DNA from: an uncultured Bacteroidales bacterium
Lineage (GTDB): Bacteria; Bacteroidota; Bacteroidia; Bacteroidales; UBA932
Assembly (NCBI GenBank): GCA_934691625.1
Contig: CAKUTA010000018.1
Span: 1-47,181 of the forward strand
Reading direction: 5' to 3'
DNA: 47,181 nucleotides
Positions 8,255 to 16,917 of this stretch are shown here, piece after piece (position 1 is the stretch's first letter; the number at the start of each line of letters is the position of its first letter). Both the position numbers and the translations under genes were made by a program. The notes under the pieces are model-generated. The model was not told the DNA's origin and made no database searches. It saw only the letters and a program-made list of their open reading frames with translations.

Positions 8255-8287
8255 ATGCAAAATTACAAAATTTGTCTAATTTTGCAT
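8255..8287. promoter_or_regulatory. Divergent promoter palindrome between MFS carrier and SGNH hydrolase
   Basis: ATGCAAAATTA (8255-8265) and TAATTTTGCAT (8277-8287) are perfect reverse complements 11 bp apart. Each half is a TAnnTTTG-type -7 box for one of the two divergent genes. The -33 position of each would be ATG rather than TTG, one base off consensus. The overlap implies mutual exclusion of the two polymerases or a shared regulator. Confidence 0.45.
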
Positions 8288-8350
8288 TGACATGTACTGA
8301 AAGCCGTCGGCAGCGGCAGATTTTCATGGAAACATAATCTTCAATACAAT

Positions 8351-9460
8351 ATGAAAAACCACGTTATCAAGGCGGTATTCGCCGCCGCACTAATCAGCCT
8401 GGCTGTAACTGTACAGGCCCAGACGCCGAAAGATGTCAGCTACACGTTCACAGAAGCATCTGACCTGACACTTATCGGAAAGCTCTTCCCGGACACCCCT
8501 AATCCTTATCACAGGATCGACACTGTGAAGTACAAGGGCTTCACAAAGTCCGAGAACCGCCAGGTCCGCCAGTCTGCTGGAATCGCAGTCGTATTCAAGA
8601 CCAATTCCACGACAATCTCCGTCAAGACTGATTATGTGTATCCTGCACAAGCCACCAATTCAGGTGCCTTCTCATGCAGAGGATATGACCTCTATATAAA
8701 GAAAGACGGGAAATGGCTATGGGCAGCTGCAGGATGCGCACCTATAGGAAACGAGCAGAACTACAACCAGGTGCTTATCAAGGACATGGACTGCATCGAA
8801 AAGGAATGCATGATCTACCTGCCTCTGTTCAGCGAGGAGAATTCCGTGAAAATCGGAATACAGGAAGGCGCGACAATAACTAAATGCGAGACACCGTTCC
8901 GCTACCGCGTAGGTATCTTCGGCTCAAGCTTCACACACGGCACCAGCACATCACGCCCAGGAATGGCATATCCGGCACAGTTTACAAGAAGCACAGGGAT
9001 CCAGCTTCTCAGCCTGGGATGCAGCGGCAACTGCAAGATGCAGTCCTATTTCGCTGACGCACTGGCAGATGCCGACGTTGATGCTCTCGTTTTCGATGCT
9101 TTCTCGAACCCTGATGACAAGATGATCAAGGAAAGGCTGTTCCCGTTCATCGAGAAGCTGCAGAAAGCTCATCCGGGAATTCCGCTCATATTCCAGCGCT
9201 CCATCTACCGTGAGCGAAGAAACTTCGACCTCTCCACTGACAAGAGAGAGGCTGCCAAGGCAGAGACTGCGGATCTTCTCATGAAGATAGCATGCAAGAA
9301 GTACAAGGATGTATATTACATTGACTGCACCAACGCAACAGATCCGGTTCATGACAGCAGCATTGACGGAACACATCCTGGTGACCATGGCTATACATTG
9401 TGGGCAGAGTCCATCAGGAAGCCGCTTCTCAAGATCCTGAAGAAATACGGAATCCGCTAG
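8351..9460 (+). CDS. Secreted SGNH/GDSL hydrolase with GxDLY domain
   Basis: A 369-residue exported esterase-like protein. The signal peptide ends near residue 24 (VQAQ-TP). Residues about 30-180 are the jelly-roll-like N-terminal domain marked by GYDLY (111-115), and about 185-365 the SGNH fold. Landmarks are S193 in GSSFTHG, the GCSGN block (223-227), N253 in FSNP, and the D339/H342 pair in DGTHP, so the catalytic set is complete. Bacteroidota members often deacetylate polysaccharides, but no glycan locus is attached here, so the substrate is open. The stop codon lies in the loop of a perfect 7-bp hairpin (9451-9467). Confidence 0.88.
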   Translation: MKNHVIKAVFAAALISLAVTVQAQTPKDVSYTFTEASDLTLIGKLFPDTPNPYHRIDTVKYKGFTKSENRQVRQSAGIAVVFKTNSTTISVKTDYVYPAQATNSGAFSCRGYDLYIKKDGKWLWAAAGCAPIGNEQNYNQVLIKDMDCIEKECMIYLPLFSEENSVKIGIQEGATITKCETPFRYRVGIFGSSFTHGTSTSRPGMAYPAQFTRSTGIQLLSLGCSGNCKMQSYFADALADADVDALVFDAFSNPDDKMIKERLFPFIEKLQKAHPGIPLIFQRSIYRERRNFDLSTDKREAAKAETADLLMKIACKKYKDVYYIDCTNATDPVHDSSIDGTHPGDHGYTLWAESIRKPLLKILKKYGIR

Positions 9461-9474
9461 GCGGATTTCCAAGG

Positions 9475-9522
9475 AGCTGTCTTGAATTATTGTCTGAAGA
9501 ATTCCGTCATTTCAAGACAGCT
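9475..9522. terminator. Inverted repeat between convergent genes
   Basis: AGCTGTCTTGAA (9475-9486) and TTCAAGACAGCT (9511-9522) are perfect 12-bp complements around a 24-base loop. The right arm encodes the last residues of the MATE exporter. It lacks a clean U-run, so it is a weaker terminator candidate or an RNA-stability structure. Confidence 0.4.
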
Positions 9523-10883
9523 TCCAATATGCTGCGCTTATAAAGAATCGTTTCATAGGTCATTCTTATGACGAGATGGACAAGGAACGCAGCCATCAGT
9601 ATATGAACCGCTATTGCCGGATTTCCGGCGATGGCGGTTTTCATTATGCCATGCATCACGAACCACACGATGAAGAAGCCAGACACAGCCCAGATGCAGG
9701 AATTCCTGATAGGACGTGACGCGGTAGCTCCCACATATATCCCGTCCCATGTGAATGCGGCACACCCCACAAGTGGCATAGGAACAAGCCACGGGATGAA
9801 CTCCATTGCAGTGGAGACCACATCGTGATCCGAAGTAAGTGCATACAGCATCTGACGTCCGCAGATTCCGTAAAGAGCCATGAACACAGCCGCGACACCC
9901 ATGCTCCAGATGAACACACCTTTAACGGTAGAGCGCACAGCATCAATATCTTTGCGCCCGATGAACTTTCCTGTCATGGCCTCCCCGGCGTATGCGAACC
10001 CATCTGTAAAATAAGAGAAAATCATCATCAGCTGCACCAGTATAGAGCTGACAGCCAGCATCATATCCCCATAACGCGCCGAGATCACCGTTATGCCTGC
10101 ATATATGCCCATTATGCACAGGGAGCGGAGGAAAAGGTCAGCATTGAGAGAGAAAAATCTCTTCATCTGGCTATCCTTAAAAACCTTACCGGCATCCTCC
10201 GCAGTAAAGTCCGCGAACACTTCCTTGCGGTATTTCAGCAGAATCACAGCGACAGCGAAGACCAGGCCAGAATATTGTGCCATCACAGTTCCGGCAGCAA
10301 TGCCGTTGAAACCGATGCCGCTGAATCCTGTAAAGGCAACACCCATCGACAGGCATATACTGCCCGCGATATTCACCACATTGACAATCAGGTCTGTAAT
10401 CATAGGAGATATGCTGTCCTGCATGCCTATGAACCAGCCCTTGAGCGCCATAAGGGTAAGCGTGGCAGGAGCAGCCCATATCCTGATATGGAAATAGCTT
10501 TCCGCCAGGACACGCACCTCAGGCGAGCACTTGACAAAAAGGAACACAAAGTCAACGAACACCCATTGTATCAGAATACATATCAATGCTATGGCCCTCG
10601 AGACGCCCACAGCACGGACCAATGTACCTGCCGCAGCCTTCATATCGCCCCGGCCATACGCCTGCGCTGTCATCCCTCCAGTACCGATGCGCAGGAAACT
10701 GAAATTCCAGTAGAGCATATCGAAAAGCAGCGATCCTACGGACATTCCGCCGATCAGAACAGGAGCATCGCCATCAAGATGTCCGGCTACCGCGATTCCG
10801 ACGATTCCTACAAGAGGAACGGTAATATTGGCAAGAATGCTGGGCACTGCAAGCCTCAATATTTCCTTATGAAGAATATCCAT
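9507..10883 (-). CDS. MATE family multidrug/cation efflux protein
   Basis: A 458-residue inner-membrane protein with about twelve helices and the two-bundle pattern of MATE exporters, closest in style to the DinF-like branch: it begins at EILRLAVPSILANIT and has the GxxxxGMQD segment in the middle. Members export drugs or metabolites in exchange for Na+ or H+. It starts 13 bp past the rsgA stop in the same direction, so it is the last gene of the transcript that includes rsgA. Substrate unknown. Confidence 0.85.
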   Translation of the reverse strand: MDILHKEILRLAVPSILANITVPLVGIVGIAVAGHLDGDAPVLIGGMSVGSLLFDMLYWNFSFLRIGTGGMTAQAYGRGDMKAAAGTLVRAVGVSRAIALICILIQWVFVDFVFLFVKCSPEVRVLAESYFHIRIWAAPATLTLMALKGWFIGMQDSISPMITDLIVNVVNIAGSICLSMGVAFTGFSGIGFNGIAAGTVMAQYSGLVFAVAVILLKYRKEVFADFTAEDAGKVFKDSQMKRFFSLNADLFLRSLCIMGIYAGITVISARYGDMMLAVSSILVQLMMIFSYFTDGFAYAGEAMTGKFIGRKDIDAVRSTVKGVFIWSMGVAAVFMALYGICGRQMLYALTSDHDVVSTAMEFIPWLVPMPLVGCAAFTWDGIYVGATASRPIRNSCIWAVSGFFIVWFVMHGIMKTAIAGNPAIAVHILMAAFLVHLVIRMTYETILYKRSILEAVLK

Positions 10884-10896
10884 GTCTGCTGTTTTT

Positions 10897-11847
10897 CTAT
10901 CTGAATTTCCTGTCCTCCTCTATCATTCCCAGATACGACGAATAACGCTCCGGACTTATCTCGCCATTCTCCACCTCCTCCTTCACTGCACATCCAGGTT
11001 CATGAGTATGGGTACACGGAGTGAAACGGCAATGCTCGGCAGCACGCAGCATCTCAGGAAAATATCTGGCGATTTCATCCTTCTCCAGATTCACCAGTCC
11101 GAAGCCACGGAGACCTGGAGTGTCGATAACCGAGCCACCAGTCGCCAGGCGGTACATCTCGTACAGGGAAGTCGTATGCCTGCCCTGGAGATGCGCCACA
11201 GATATCTTCCCTATCTTAGGGTCTAGTGACGGATCCAGCGCCTTTATCAATGAGGATTTTCCCACTCCAGATTCACCGGAGAACAGGCACACCTTGCCGT
11301 TGCATATATCACGAAGCTCATCAATGCCTTCCCCAGTCCTGACGGATGTCTGCACCACCTTGTATCCTGCCTTCGAGTATATGTCCATAAAGTTGCGCAC
11401 TGCCTCAGGAGCCTCGCTGCGATACAGATCCACCTTGTTCATGACTATGCTCGCAGGAACGCCATAGACCTCGCAGGTCACAAGCATCCTGTCCAGGAAT
11501 GGCAGCTTTATCTCAGGAAAGTACAGCGAAACCACGGCAAATGCCATATCTATATTGGCGGCAATGACGTGAGACTGCCTGGAGAGGTTCGTGGACTTGC
11601 GGACAACAAAATTCTTCCTGTCCAGGACCTCGGTTATCAGGGCTGGACTAGTCAATGTCACATCGGCCACGGCTTCGGCATCTGTCTCGAAACATACATG
11701 GTCGCCGACTGCAACAGGATTTGTGGAATCATTTGCATTCAGACGGATACGTCCTTTAAGCACCGCCGGGAACGGATTCCACTCCGGCAGCATCGAAAGC
11801 ATATAATGGCTTCCGGCATTCTTCACGACAGTAGCTTTTCCTCTCAT
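10897..11847 (-). CDS. rsgA: Ribosome small-subunit-dependent GTPase RsgA
   Basis: A 316-residue circularly permuted GTPase that checks late maturation of the 30S subunit and helps release assembly factors. It has an N-terminal OB-fold (about 1-70), NKVD (137-140, G4), the P-loop GESGVGKSS (191-199, G1), DTPG (242-245, G3), and a C-terminal zinc knuckle with C273, C278, H280 and C286. The G4-G1-G3 order proves the permutation. Length is normal. It is followed after 13 bp by the MATE gene; upstream, 88 bp separate it from the U32 gene and carry an AGAAACTGTTTT motif related to the window's repeats. Confidence 0.96.
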   Translation of the reverse strand: MRGKATVVKNAGSHYMLSMLPEWNPFPAVLKGRIRLNANDSTNPVAVGDHVCFETDAEAVADVTLTSPALITEVLDRKNFVVRKSTNLSRQSHVIAANIDMAFAVVSLYFPEIKLPFLDRMLVTCEVYGVPASIVMNKVDLYRSEAPEAVRNFMDIYSKAGYKVVQTSVRTGEGIDELRDICNGKVCLFSGESGVGKSSLIKALDPSLDPKIGKISVAHLQGRHTTSLYEMYRLATGGSVIDTPGLRGFGLVNLEKDEIARYFPEMLRAAEHCRFTPCTHTHEPGCAVKEEVENGEISPERYSSYLGMIEEDRKFR

Positions 11848-11935
11848 ATCAGAAACTGTTTTCTCGCAAGCAGGGTCTTCTGGTGGATTTCTTTCAGTAT
11901 TGCTCCACTAGCCGGTCAGGCAGGACATGAAGTAT

Positions 11936-13312
11936 TCACTGCGACACAGAAGACGGGTATGCTTCCTCCCATATATACACCTTGTCACCACGGCGAAGCC
12001 TTACCGGAATTCTTCCGTCAGCATTGACCTGTGCAGCATCAGCCTCGGCACGGGAGCGTGACGAATCCTGCGTGTCAGCGAAAGTCTCCACATCACCGTC
12101 CCTTACCCCCTTGTTTTCAGGTACGACAGCCACAGAGCAGCGGACACCCTTGCGGGCTTCTTCAGCCGGTTCCAGAGCCACGCGCAAATCATTGACAGTA
12201 AACTCGACAACACCTGTAGTCGGTCCCATTGCCATGCATTTGGCACCGACCTTCAGAGGCGCAGACTCCACAGCCACCTCCGCTACACCGATACGGTCGA
12301 ACCAGTTCGTGACCTTGCCGCAATATACCTTCTTCCTGGTCGCCTGGCTGCCATATACGGTGCTCCATTCGCCAAGCCTTGCCCCCTGGTAGTAGCCATC
12401 CCAGAAGCCGCGGTTGAAGACCTCCGACAGCTCCTCCTTAAGCGATGCCGCAAGCTCAGGAGTATAGGTGCCGTCGCAGACAGCATCGGCAGCCTGGCGG
12501 TAGCACTGGGCACAGCGCTTGACATATTCAGCCGACCTCGCCCTCCCCTCTATTTTGAACACTTTCACCCCTGCATCAATGATCTTGTCCATAAATTCTA
12601 TGGTGCAAAGATCCTTCGGGGACATTATATATTTGTTGTCAATGTTCAGCCGGGTGCCCGTCTCCAGGTCTGTGACTTCATATCCGCGTCTGCAGAGCTG
12701 ATAGCATGCGCCACGGTTTGCGGATGCGCCATAAGTCTGCAGGCTGAGATAACACTTGCCAGATATGGCCATGCACAGGGCGCCATGTGCAAACATTTCT
12801 ATACGGACAAGCTCCCCTGACGGACCCTTGATTCCGTCACGCTGTATTATATCATATATCTCCCTGACCTGATGAAGGTTAAGCTCACGGGCAAGCACCA
12901 CGACATCCGCGAACTGCGAATAGAAGCGCAAGGCTTCAGCATTGGATATGCTCAGCTGTGTGGAGATATGCACCTCCATCCCTATCTGACGGCAATACAT
13001 TATAGCCGCCATGTCAGATGCTATGACCGCATCCACTCCAGCAGCCTTCGCCGCGTCCAGAGCCTTGTGTGCCGGTTCTATATCCTCCTGATAGAGGACA
13101 ATGTTCAATGTCAGATAGGTCTTTACACCATGCTGCCGGCAGATCCTTACGATTTCCGCAAGATCCTCCGGCTGAAAATTGTTCGCCGAATGGGATCGCA
13201 TGTTAAGGTTTCCCACCCCGAAATATACAGAATCCGCACCGCCTTCAATAGCCGCCATCAGGCATTCGAAGTTCCCGGCAGGGGCCATTATCTCCAGTTC
13301 CCTTTTTTCCAT
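11936..13312 (-). CDS. Peptidase U32 family protein (RlhA/YegQ-like)
   Basis: A 458-residue protein with the U32 signature from its first residues (ELEIMAPAGNFECLMAAIEGGADSVYFG, described not quoted in full) and the family core around HGALCMAISGKCYLS, where the cysteines sit. Despite the peptidase name, characterised relatives act in RNA modification: RlhA hydroxylates a cytidine of 23S rRNA and TrhP a tRNA uridine. This single-module protein with a C-terminal beta domain fits that group. It starts 4 bp past the prenyl synthase stop, so the two are co-transcribed. Exact target not determinable here. Confidence 0.85.
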   Translation of the reverse strand: MEKRELEIMAPAGNFECLMAAIEGGADSVYFGVGNLNMRSHSANNFQPEDLAEIVRICRQHGVKTYLTLNIVLYQEDIEPAHKALDAAKAAGVDAVIASDMAAIMYCRQIGMEVHISTQLSISNAEALRFYSQFADVVVLARELNLHQVREIYDIIQRDGIKGPSGELVRIEMFAHGALCMAISGKCYLSLQTYGASANRGACYQLCRRGYEVTDLETGTRLNIDNKYIMSPKDLCTIEFMDKIIDAGVKVFKIEGRARSAEYVKRCAQCYRQAADAVCDGTYTPELAASLKEELSEVFNRGFWDGYYQGARLGEWSTVYGSQATRKKVYCGKVTNWFDRIGVAEVAVESAPLKVGAKCMAMGPTTGVVEFTVNDLRVALEPAEEARKGVRCSVAVVPENKGVRDGDVETFADTQDSSRSRAEADAAQVNADGRIPVRLRRGDKVYIWEEAYPSSVSQ

Positions 13313-13316
13313 ATCA

Positions 13317-14291
13317 TCAGTTTTTCCGTCCTACAAGCTTGTCAGCAAAGCGCTTGAGCATCTCATACCGCACCTTGCCGAGCTCCAGGCCACTGATAGA
13401 GTCCATAGCCTCCTCGGTAAGCCTTACGATCTCGTCCTGCGCCATCCTGTCCACGCCAAGACGGACATAAATTGCCTTCACAGCCGCTATCTTGGCGGCT
13501 TTCTGCGCTTCAGTATCCACCGGCATTGCCATAGCCTCGTCCATCGCAGCCTCATCCAGCTCCGTAGCCTTTATTGTAAGCCAGCATTTTTTCTTGTTGA
13601 TGATGTCGCCTCCGATAGGCTTTCCGAAGACCTTTTCATTGCCGAAGGCATCCAGCCAGTCATCAGCTATCTGGAATGCAAGACCAAGGGCATAGCCGTA
13701 GCTGTAGAGATTACCTGCAGCCTCGTCATCAGCTCCCGCGATAAGTGCCCCCATCTTCGCCGAGCACGCAATCAGGACAGCCGTCTTCAGCCCTATCATC
13801 TGCATATACTGGTCCATTGTCACCTTGTCCACAGACTCGAAATCCATGTCATATTGCTGACCTTCGCAGACCTGTGCAGCCGTATTGCTGAAAAGCTTCA
13901 GCACCTTTCCAAGGACAGCCTCCGGAGCATGAGCGATACGCTTGTAGCTGTCAATGCACATGACATCACCGGAGAGGATCGCCCCGTCCTCACCCCACTT
14001 CGTCCATACGGTCGGATTTCCGCGCCTGAGCGGGGACTTGTCCATGATATCGTCGTGTATCAATGTGAATGTATGGAACACCTCGAGTCCCGCCGCCGGC
14101 TGCAATATTTCATCAGAGAATTCGTCTCTGAAAAGGGAATATGCTGTGAGACAAAGTCTTGGGCGCAGTCTCTTGCCGCCTCCGTCAATCATGTACCGGA
14201 GCGGGTCATACAGTCCCGCAGGCTCCCTCGAGAAACTGATTTCGGAGAACAATGCCCTGATGTTCTCGTCTATCTGAACTTCGCTTATCAT
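13317..14291 (-). CDS. Polyprenyl diphosphate synthase
   Basis: A 324-residue all-helical prenyltransferase that condenses isopentenyl diphosphate with allylic diphosphates. The first aspartate motif is DDIMD (80-84) followed by RRG, the second is DDWLD (210-214). The first motif has the short DDxxD form, not the DDxxxxD of bacterial farnesyl synthases, and Phe lies five residues before it, which suggests a C15-C20 product rather than a long chain, though this is a weak predictor. It heads the transcript with the U32 gene. The 5' region contains a repeat arm and an upstream terminator that may mark a separate small RNA or an attenuated leader. Confidence 0.88.
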   Translation of the reverse strand: MISEVQIDENIRALFSEISFSREPAGLYDPLRYMIDGGGKRLRPRLCLTAYSLFRDEFSDEILQPAAGLEVFHTFTLIHDDIMDKSPLRRGNPTVWTKWGEDGAILSGDVMCIDSYKRIAHAPEAVLGKVLKLFSNTAAQVCEGQQYDMDFESVDKVTMDQYMQMIGLKTAVLIACSAKMGALIAGADDEAAGNLYSYGYALGLAFQIADDWLDAFGNEKVFGKPIGGDIINKKKCWLTIKATELDEAAMDEAMAMPVDTEAQKAAKIAAVKAIYVRLGVDRMAQDEIVRLTEEAMDSISGLELGKVRYEMLKRFADKLVGRKN

Positions 14292-14351
14292 AAGAAGTTG
14301 TTTTAAATTTTCACTAATTTACGATATTTTCGGCAAAATCGCAGACAATAA

Positions 14352-14391
14352 GAATCTGTTTTGAAATGATTGAAAAGTTGTTTGAGGTAAA
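14352..14391 (+). repeat. GAATCTGTTTT-family repeat, single arm
   Basis: GAATCTGTTTTGAAATGATT followed by an AAAAGTTGTTTGAGG core, nearly identical to the left arm at 18620. No matching right arm is nearby. A degenerate AAGAAGTTGTTTTAAAT copy lies about 60 bp to the left, directly before the prenyl synthase start. Confidence 0.6.
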
Positions 14392-14402
14392 ATTTCAGCT
14401 TC

Positions 14403-14558
14403 CAATAAACAAGAATGCCGCCCAAGAACTGAGCGGCATTCTGTAGATTCGTATCTACGTCTTGGCGAGATTTCTCATCTGGCAGTACAACGTGATACCA
14501 TAACTAAACACTACTAACTAACCATTATAATAACCAACCAATAATATTATTCACTTGA
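14403..14558 (-). ncRNA. Candidate small RNA with sigma-54-type promoter
   Basis: A leftward transcript predicted from about 14558 to the U-rich end near 14403, about 155 nt. It carries three imperfect GGTTRGTTA-type repeats (14501-14538), a perfect GTAGAT-TCGT-ATCTAC hairpin (14443-14458) and a 10-bp GC-rich terminator stem (14412-14442). It has no frame longer than a few codons. It matches no RNA family I can name. It could also be a terminated leader of the prenyl synthase operon, which starts about 110 bp further on. Confidence 0.5.
14412..14442 (-). terminator. Intrinsic terminator of the candidate small RNA
   Basis: AGAATGCCGC (14412-14421) and GCGGCATTCT (14433-14442) form a perfect 10-bp stem around an 11-base loop. 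Leftward RNA continues into UUGUUUAUU, a fair U-run. Confidence 0.7.
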
Positions 14559-14568
14559 CCTATCATAT

Positions 14569-14584
14569 TGCATTAATCGTGCCA
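14569..14584 (-). promoter_or_regulatory. Sigma-54-type -24/-12 promoter
   Basis: Minus strand TGGCACGATTAATGCA matches TGGCACG-N4-TTGCA at every fixed base except one T to A change, with the invariant GG and GC at the correct 12-base phase. The start would lie near 14558. No coding region fits downstream before a terminator. Confidence 0.5.
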
Positions 14585-14661
14585 AACTGCTGAAAGCAAG
14601 TCTGAGAATTTCGTCCGGCACTCTCGCAAAAGGTTCAGGCGAAAATATTATCGACATTGGC

Positions 14662-14692
14662 AAAGATATGAATTTCTTGTCATTAAAACAAA
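14662..14692 (-). promoter_or_regulatory. Primary-sigma promoter upstream of the candidate small RNA
   Basis: Minus strand TTTG (14689-14692), 19 bp, TATCTTTG (14662-14669), identical in both boxes and spacing to the promoter at 126-156. It lies just past the ccsBA stop and reads leftward into the sigma-54 site, giving tandem promoters. Confidence 0.55.
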
Positions 14693-14711
14693 TTAAGAGC
14701 TAAAAACATTT

Positions 14712-16895
14712 TCAGGCATAGCTGTGCATTCCGCCGAGTATAAAGTTCACACCGAAGTATGTTATCAGCACGCTCAGGAACGCCAGGACACAGTAGAGAT
14801 GAAAAAATCCGGGGCGGCGGAAAGACTTCAGAGAAGATGAATGAAGCGGAGCGGCATAGACAAGCAATGTTATCAGCGCCCACACCTCCTTCGGATCCCA
14901 TGTCCAATAATGACCCCATGAGACATTTGCCCATACAGCACCGATGAATATGCCTGCCGCCAGAAGTGCCTCGGCAGGGTACAGCAGCAGTCCTGACAAT
15001 GCAGCAAGGGACTCCTCGCGTAAGATGTCGCCACGCCTGCGGCAGATCAGACCCTGCAGGCCTATAAGCATCATCATCGCAAACAAAGCATACGAGAACA
15101 TTATCACCATCACATGCACAGACAGAAGCGGAGACTGGAGCACCGGCATCAGCGGCGTTATCTGTGGCGAGCCGCTGCCTATCATCGCCACGAGCAATGC
15201 AAATGATGCCAGAAGCGGCCCGAAGCCCAGAATTATAGGGAACCTCCTGTGCAGAAGCAGTGTAAGGGCAAGGACCGACCATGCAAGAAACTGCATTGTC
15301 TCGAAGCCGTTCGACAGCGGCACATGCCCTGAAACTATCCATCGCAATATCAGCAGGACAGTGAGATGCACAGACATCACCCCGACGACCGCATATCCGA
15401 ACATGCGGTCATGCCCGTCCACAATACCCAGCGAGAAGCAGATGGCCAGCAGCAACGCCAATGTCAGATAGAGCATCACAGGCCAGCGCAGTCCATTTAG
15501 CCAGACATAGAATATCTCGCAGCTGACACGCATTTCCGAAGGCATAGCCTCTCCTGCCCGGCTGCGCTGATAGTCACAGATCTTGCCAATCAGCATTGCC
15601 GCCCCGGCATTGTCCCCGGTCTGGACTTTCTCCGTAACGTAATCCATTGATTTTCTCACGAATATCCATTCCTTTTCAGGCAGGGAGACATGCGGGTTCC
15701 CCTCTCCTGGAGAGAGCCATAACACAGATGTGCTGTCATTATAAGGAAACATCTTGAGCAGCTCCCCGTTATAGAACATGCGGACGATATTGAACTTCTC
15801 ATCAGCATCGCGCAGATGACGGACAGCGGAATGGTCCCCTTTACGATAGGCCTCCTCCAGCGGCTCTTCCAGCTTATATGCATTGTACTTGTCCCAGAAG
15901 TCATTGAACGAGGCCCACTGCCCTGTAATCCCCAGGACTTTACGGGCGGCCTTATCCTTTATCCTGATCATCGGGACATTCTCCCATCCAGCGAAATCGA
16001 AGGTCCATCCTGCGAAAATCTCTGCGGCAGTGTACCCGTGCCACTCCGCCTTGCCGGCAAGCTTTGTGACAAATGCATCTGCGACTGTAGCGACAGGGCA
16101 TATCCGGCCATTGTAAAGCACATTGACGCGGCTGAACCCGTCCACTACCTCCTTGTCGATTCGCGAAGGCTCCTGCGCAGATGCCGCTGTCCCGGACATT
16201 ACGAATGCAGCCAGCATCAATGCCGCCGCACAGGCTTTCCGATACAGTTCCCTGATACGTGTCCTGTGGCTGAAGAACAGGCCTACCAGTGAAATCAGAA
16301 GCAGCGCATATCCGGTATATGTGATCCTTATCCCCCACACATCATGGGATACGCCGAGCGTAGTGCCCTGCATATCACTGTCATATCCTGACTGCGTAAA
16401 GCGGTAGCCATGATATCTTCCGATATTGTTCATCGAGATGCCGAGATCTGCATCGCCAGCCTTTATATGGGACACATAGTCCATCGGGGCATCTGTTCCA
16501 GGATAATAAAGAATCTCGAAGTCCTTCAGCTGCACATCGAACCCAAGAGGGGCGCTGACGCTGTCAGCATTGACAAATGCCTGAACATTATCGCCTTTCC
16601 TCAGATGCATGGTCCCGCTCTCCGCTGTCAGGAATGTCGTCAGCGCCCCAGCGAGAATGACGATGAAGGAGCAATGCAGCAGGAACACCGCCGGTTTCCT
16701 ATAGAGCTTCGCCCATATAATATATGCCGTTCCGGAAATGGCAAATGCCGCCCACAGGACTGTGAACCACCACGTTCCGTAGATATGTGAATGCGAGAAC
16801 GCCATTCCCTCCGCATTTTCTACAAACGTAGAAGCCGCCATCACCACAAGGATGATGACAGCCAATACTATAACAACATTTTTCAGCCGTCTCAT
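14712..16895 (-). CDS. ccsBA: Cytochrome c assembly protein, ResB-CcsA fusion
   Basis: A 727-residue polytopic membrane protein that carries heme across the inner membrane and attaches it to CxxCH motifs (system II). The first about 220 residues resemble ResB/Ccs1 with helices and a periplasmic loop; a periplasmic region follows; the last about 270 residues are the multi-helix CcsA part with the heme-handling WWD stretch WGHYWTWDPKEVW (660-672). It starts 22 bp past the di-heme oxidoreductase stop, so it probably matures that protein, though it can serve all cellular cytochromes c. A single fused protein is usual in Bacteroidota. Confidence 0.92.
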   Translation of the reverse strand: MRRLKNVVIVLAVIILVVMAASTFVENAEGMAFSHSHIYGTWWFTVLWAAFAISGTAYIIWAKLYRKPAVFLLHCSFIVILAGALTTFLTAESGTMHLRKGDNVQAFVNADSVSAPLGFDVQLKDFEILYYPGTDAPMDYVSHIKAGDADLGISMNNIGRYHGYRFTQSGYDSDMQGTTLGVSHDVWGIRITYTGYALLLISLVGLFFSHRTRIRELYRKACAAALMLAAFVMSGTAASAQEPSRIDKEVVDGFSRVNVLYNGRICPVATVADAFVTKLAGKAEWHGYTAAEIFAGWTFDFAGWENVPMIRIKDKAARKVLGITGQWASFNDFWDKYNAYKLEEPLEEAYRKGDHSAVRHLRDADEKFNIVRMFYNGELLKMFPYNDSTSVLWLSPGEGNPHVSLPEKEWIFVRKSMDYVTEKVQTGDNAGAAMLIGKICDYQRSRAGEAMPSEMRVSCEIFYVWLNGLRWPVMLYLTLALLLAICFSLGIVDGHDRMFGYAVVGVMSVHLTVLLILRWIVSGHVPLSNGFETMQFLAWSVLALTLLLHRRFPIILGFGPLLASFALLVAMIGSGSPQITPLMPVLQSPLLSVHVMVIMFSYALFAMMMLIGLQGLICRRRGDILREESLAALSGLLLYPAEALLAAGIFIGAVWANVSWGHYWTWDPKEVWALITLLVYAAPLHSSSLKSFRRPGFFHLYCVLAFLSVLITYFGVNFILGGMHSYA

Positions 16896-16917
16896 TACAG
16901 AACAGGAAGTATTCTTT

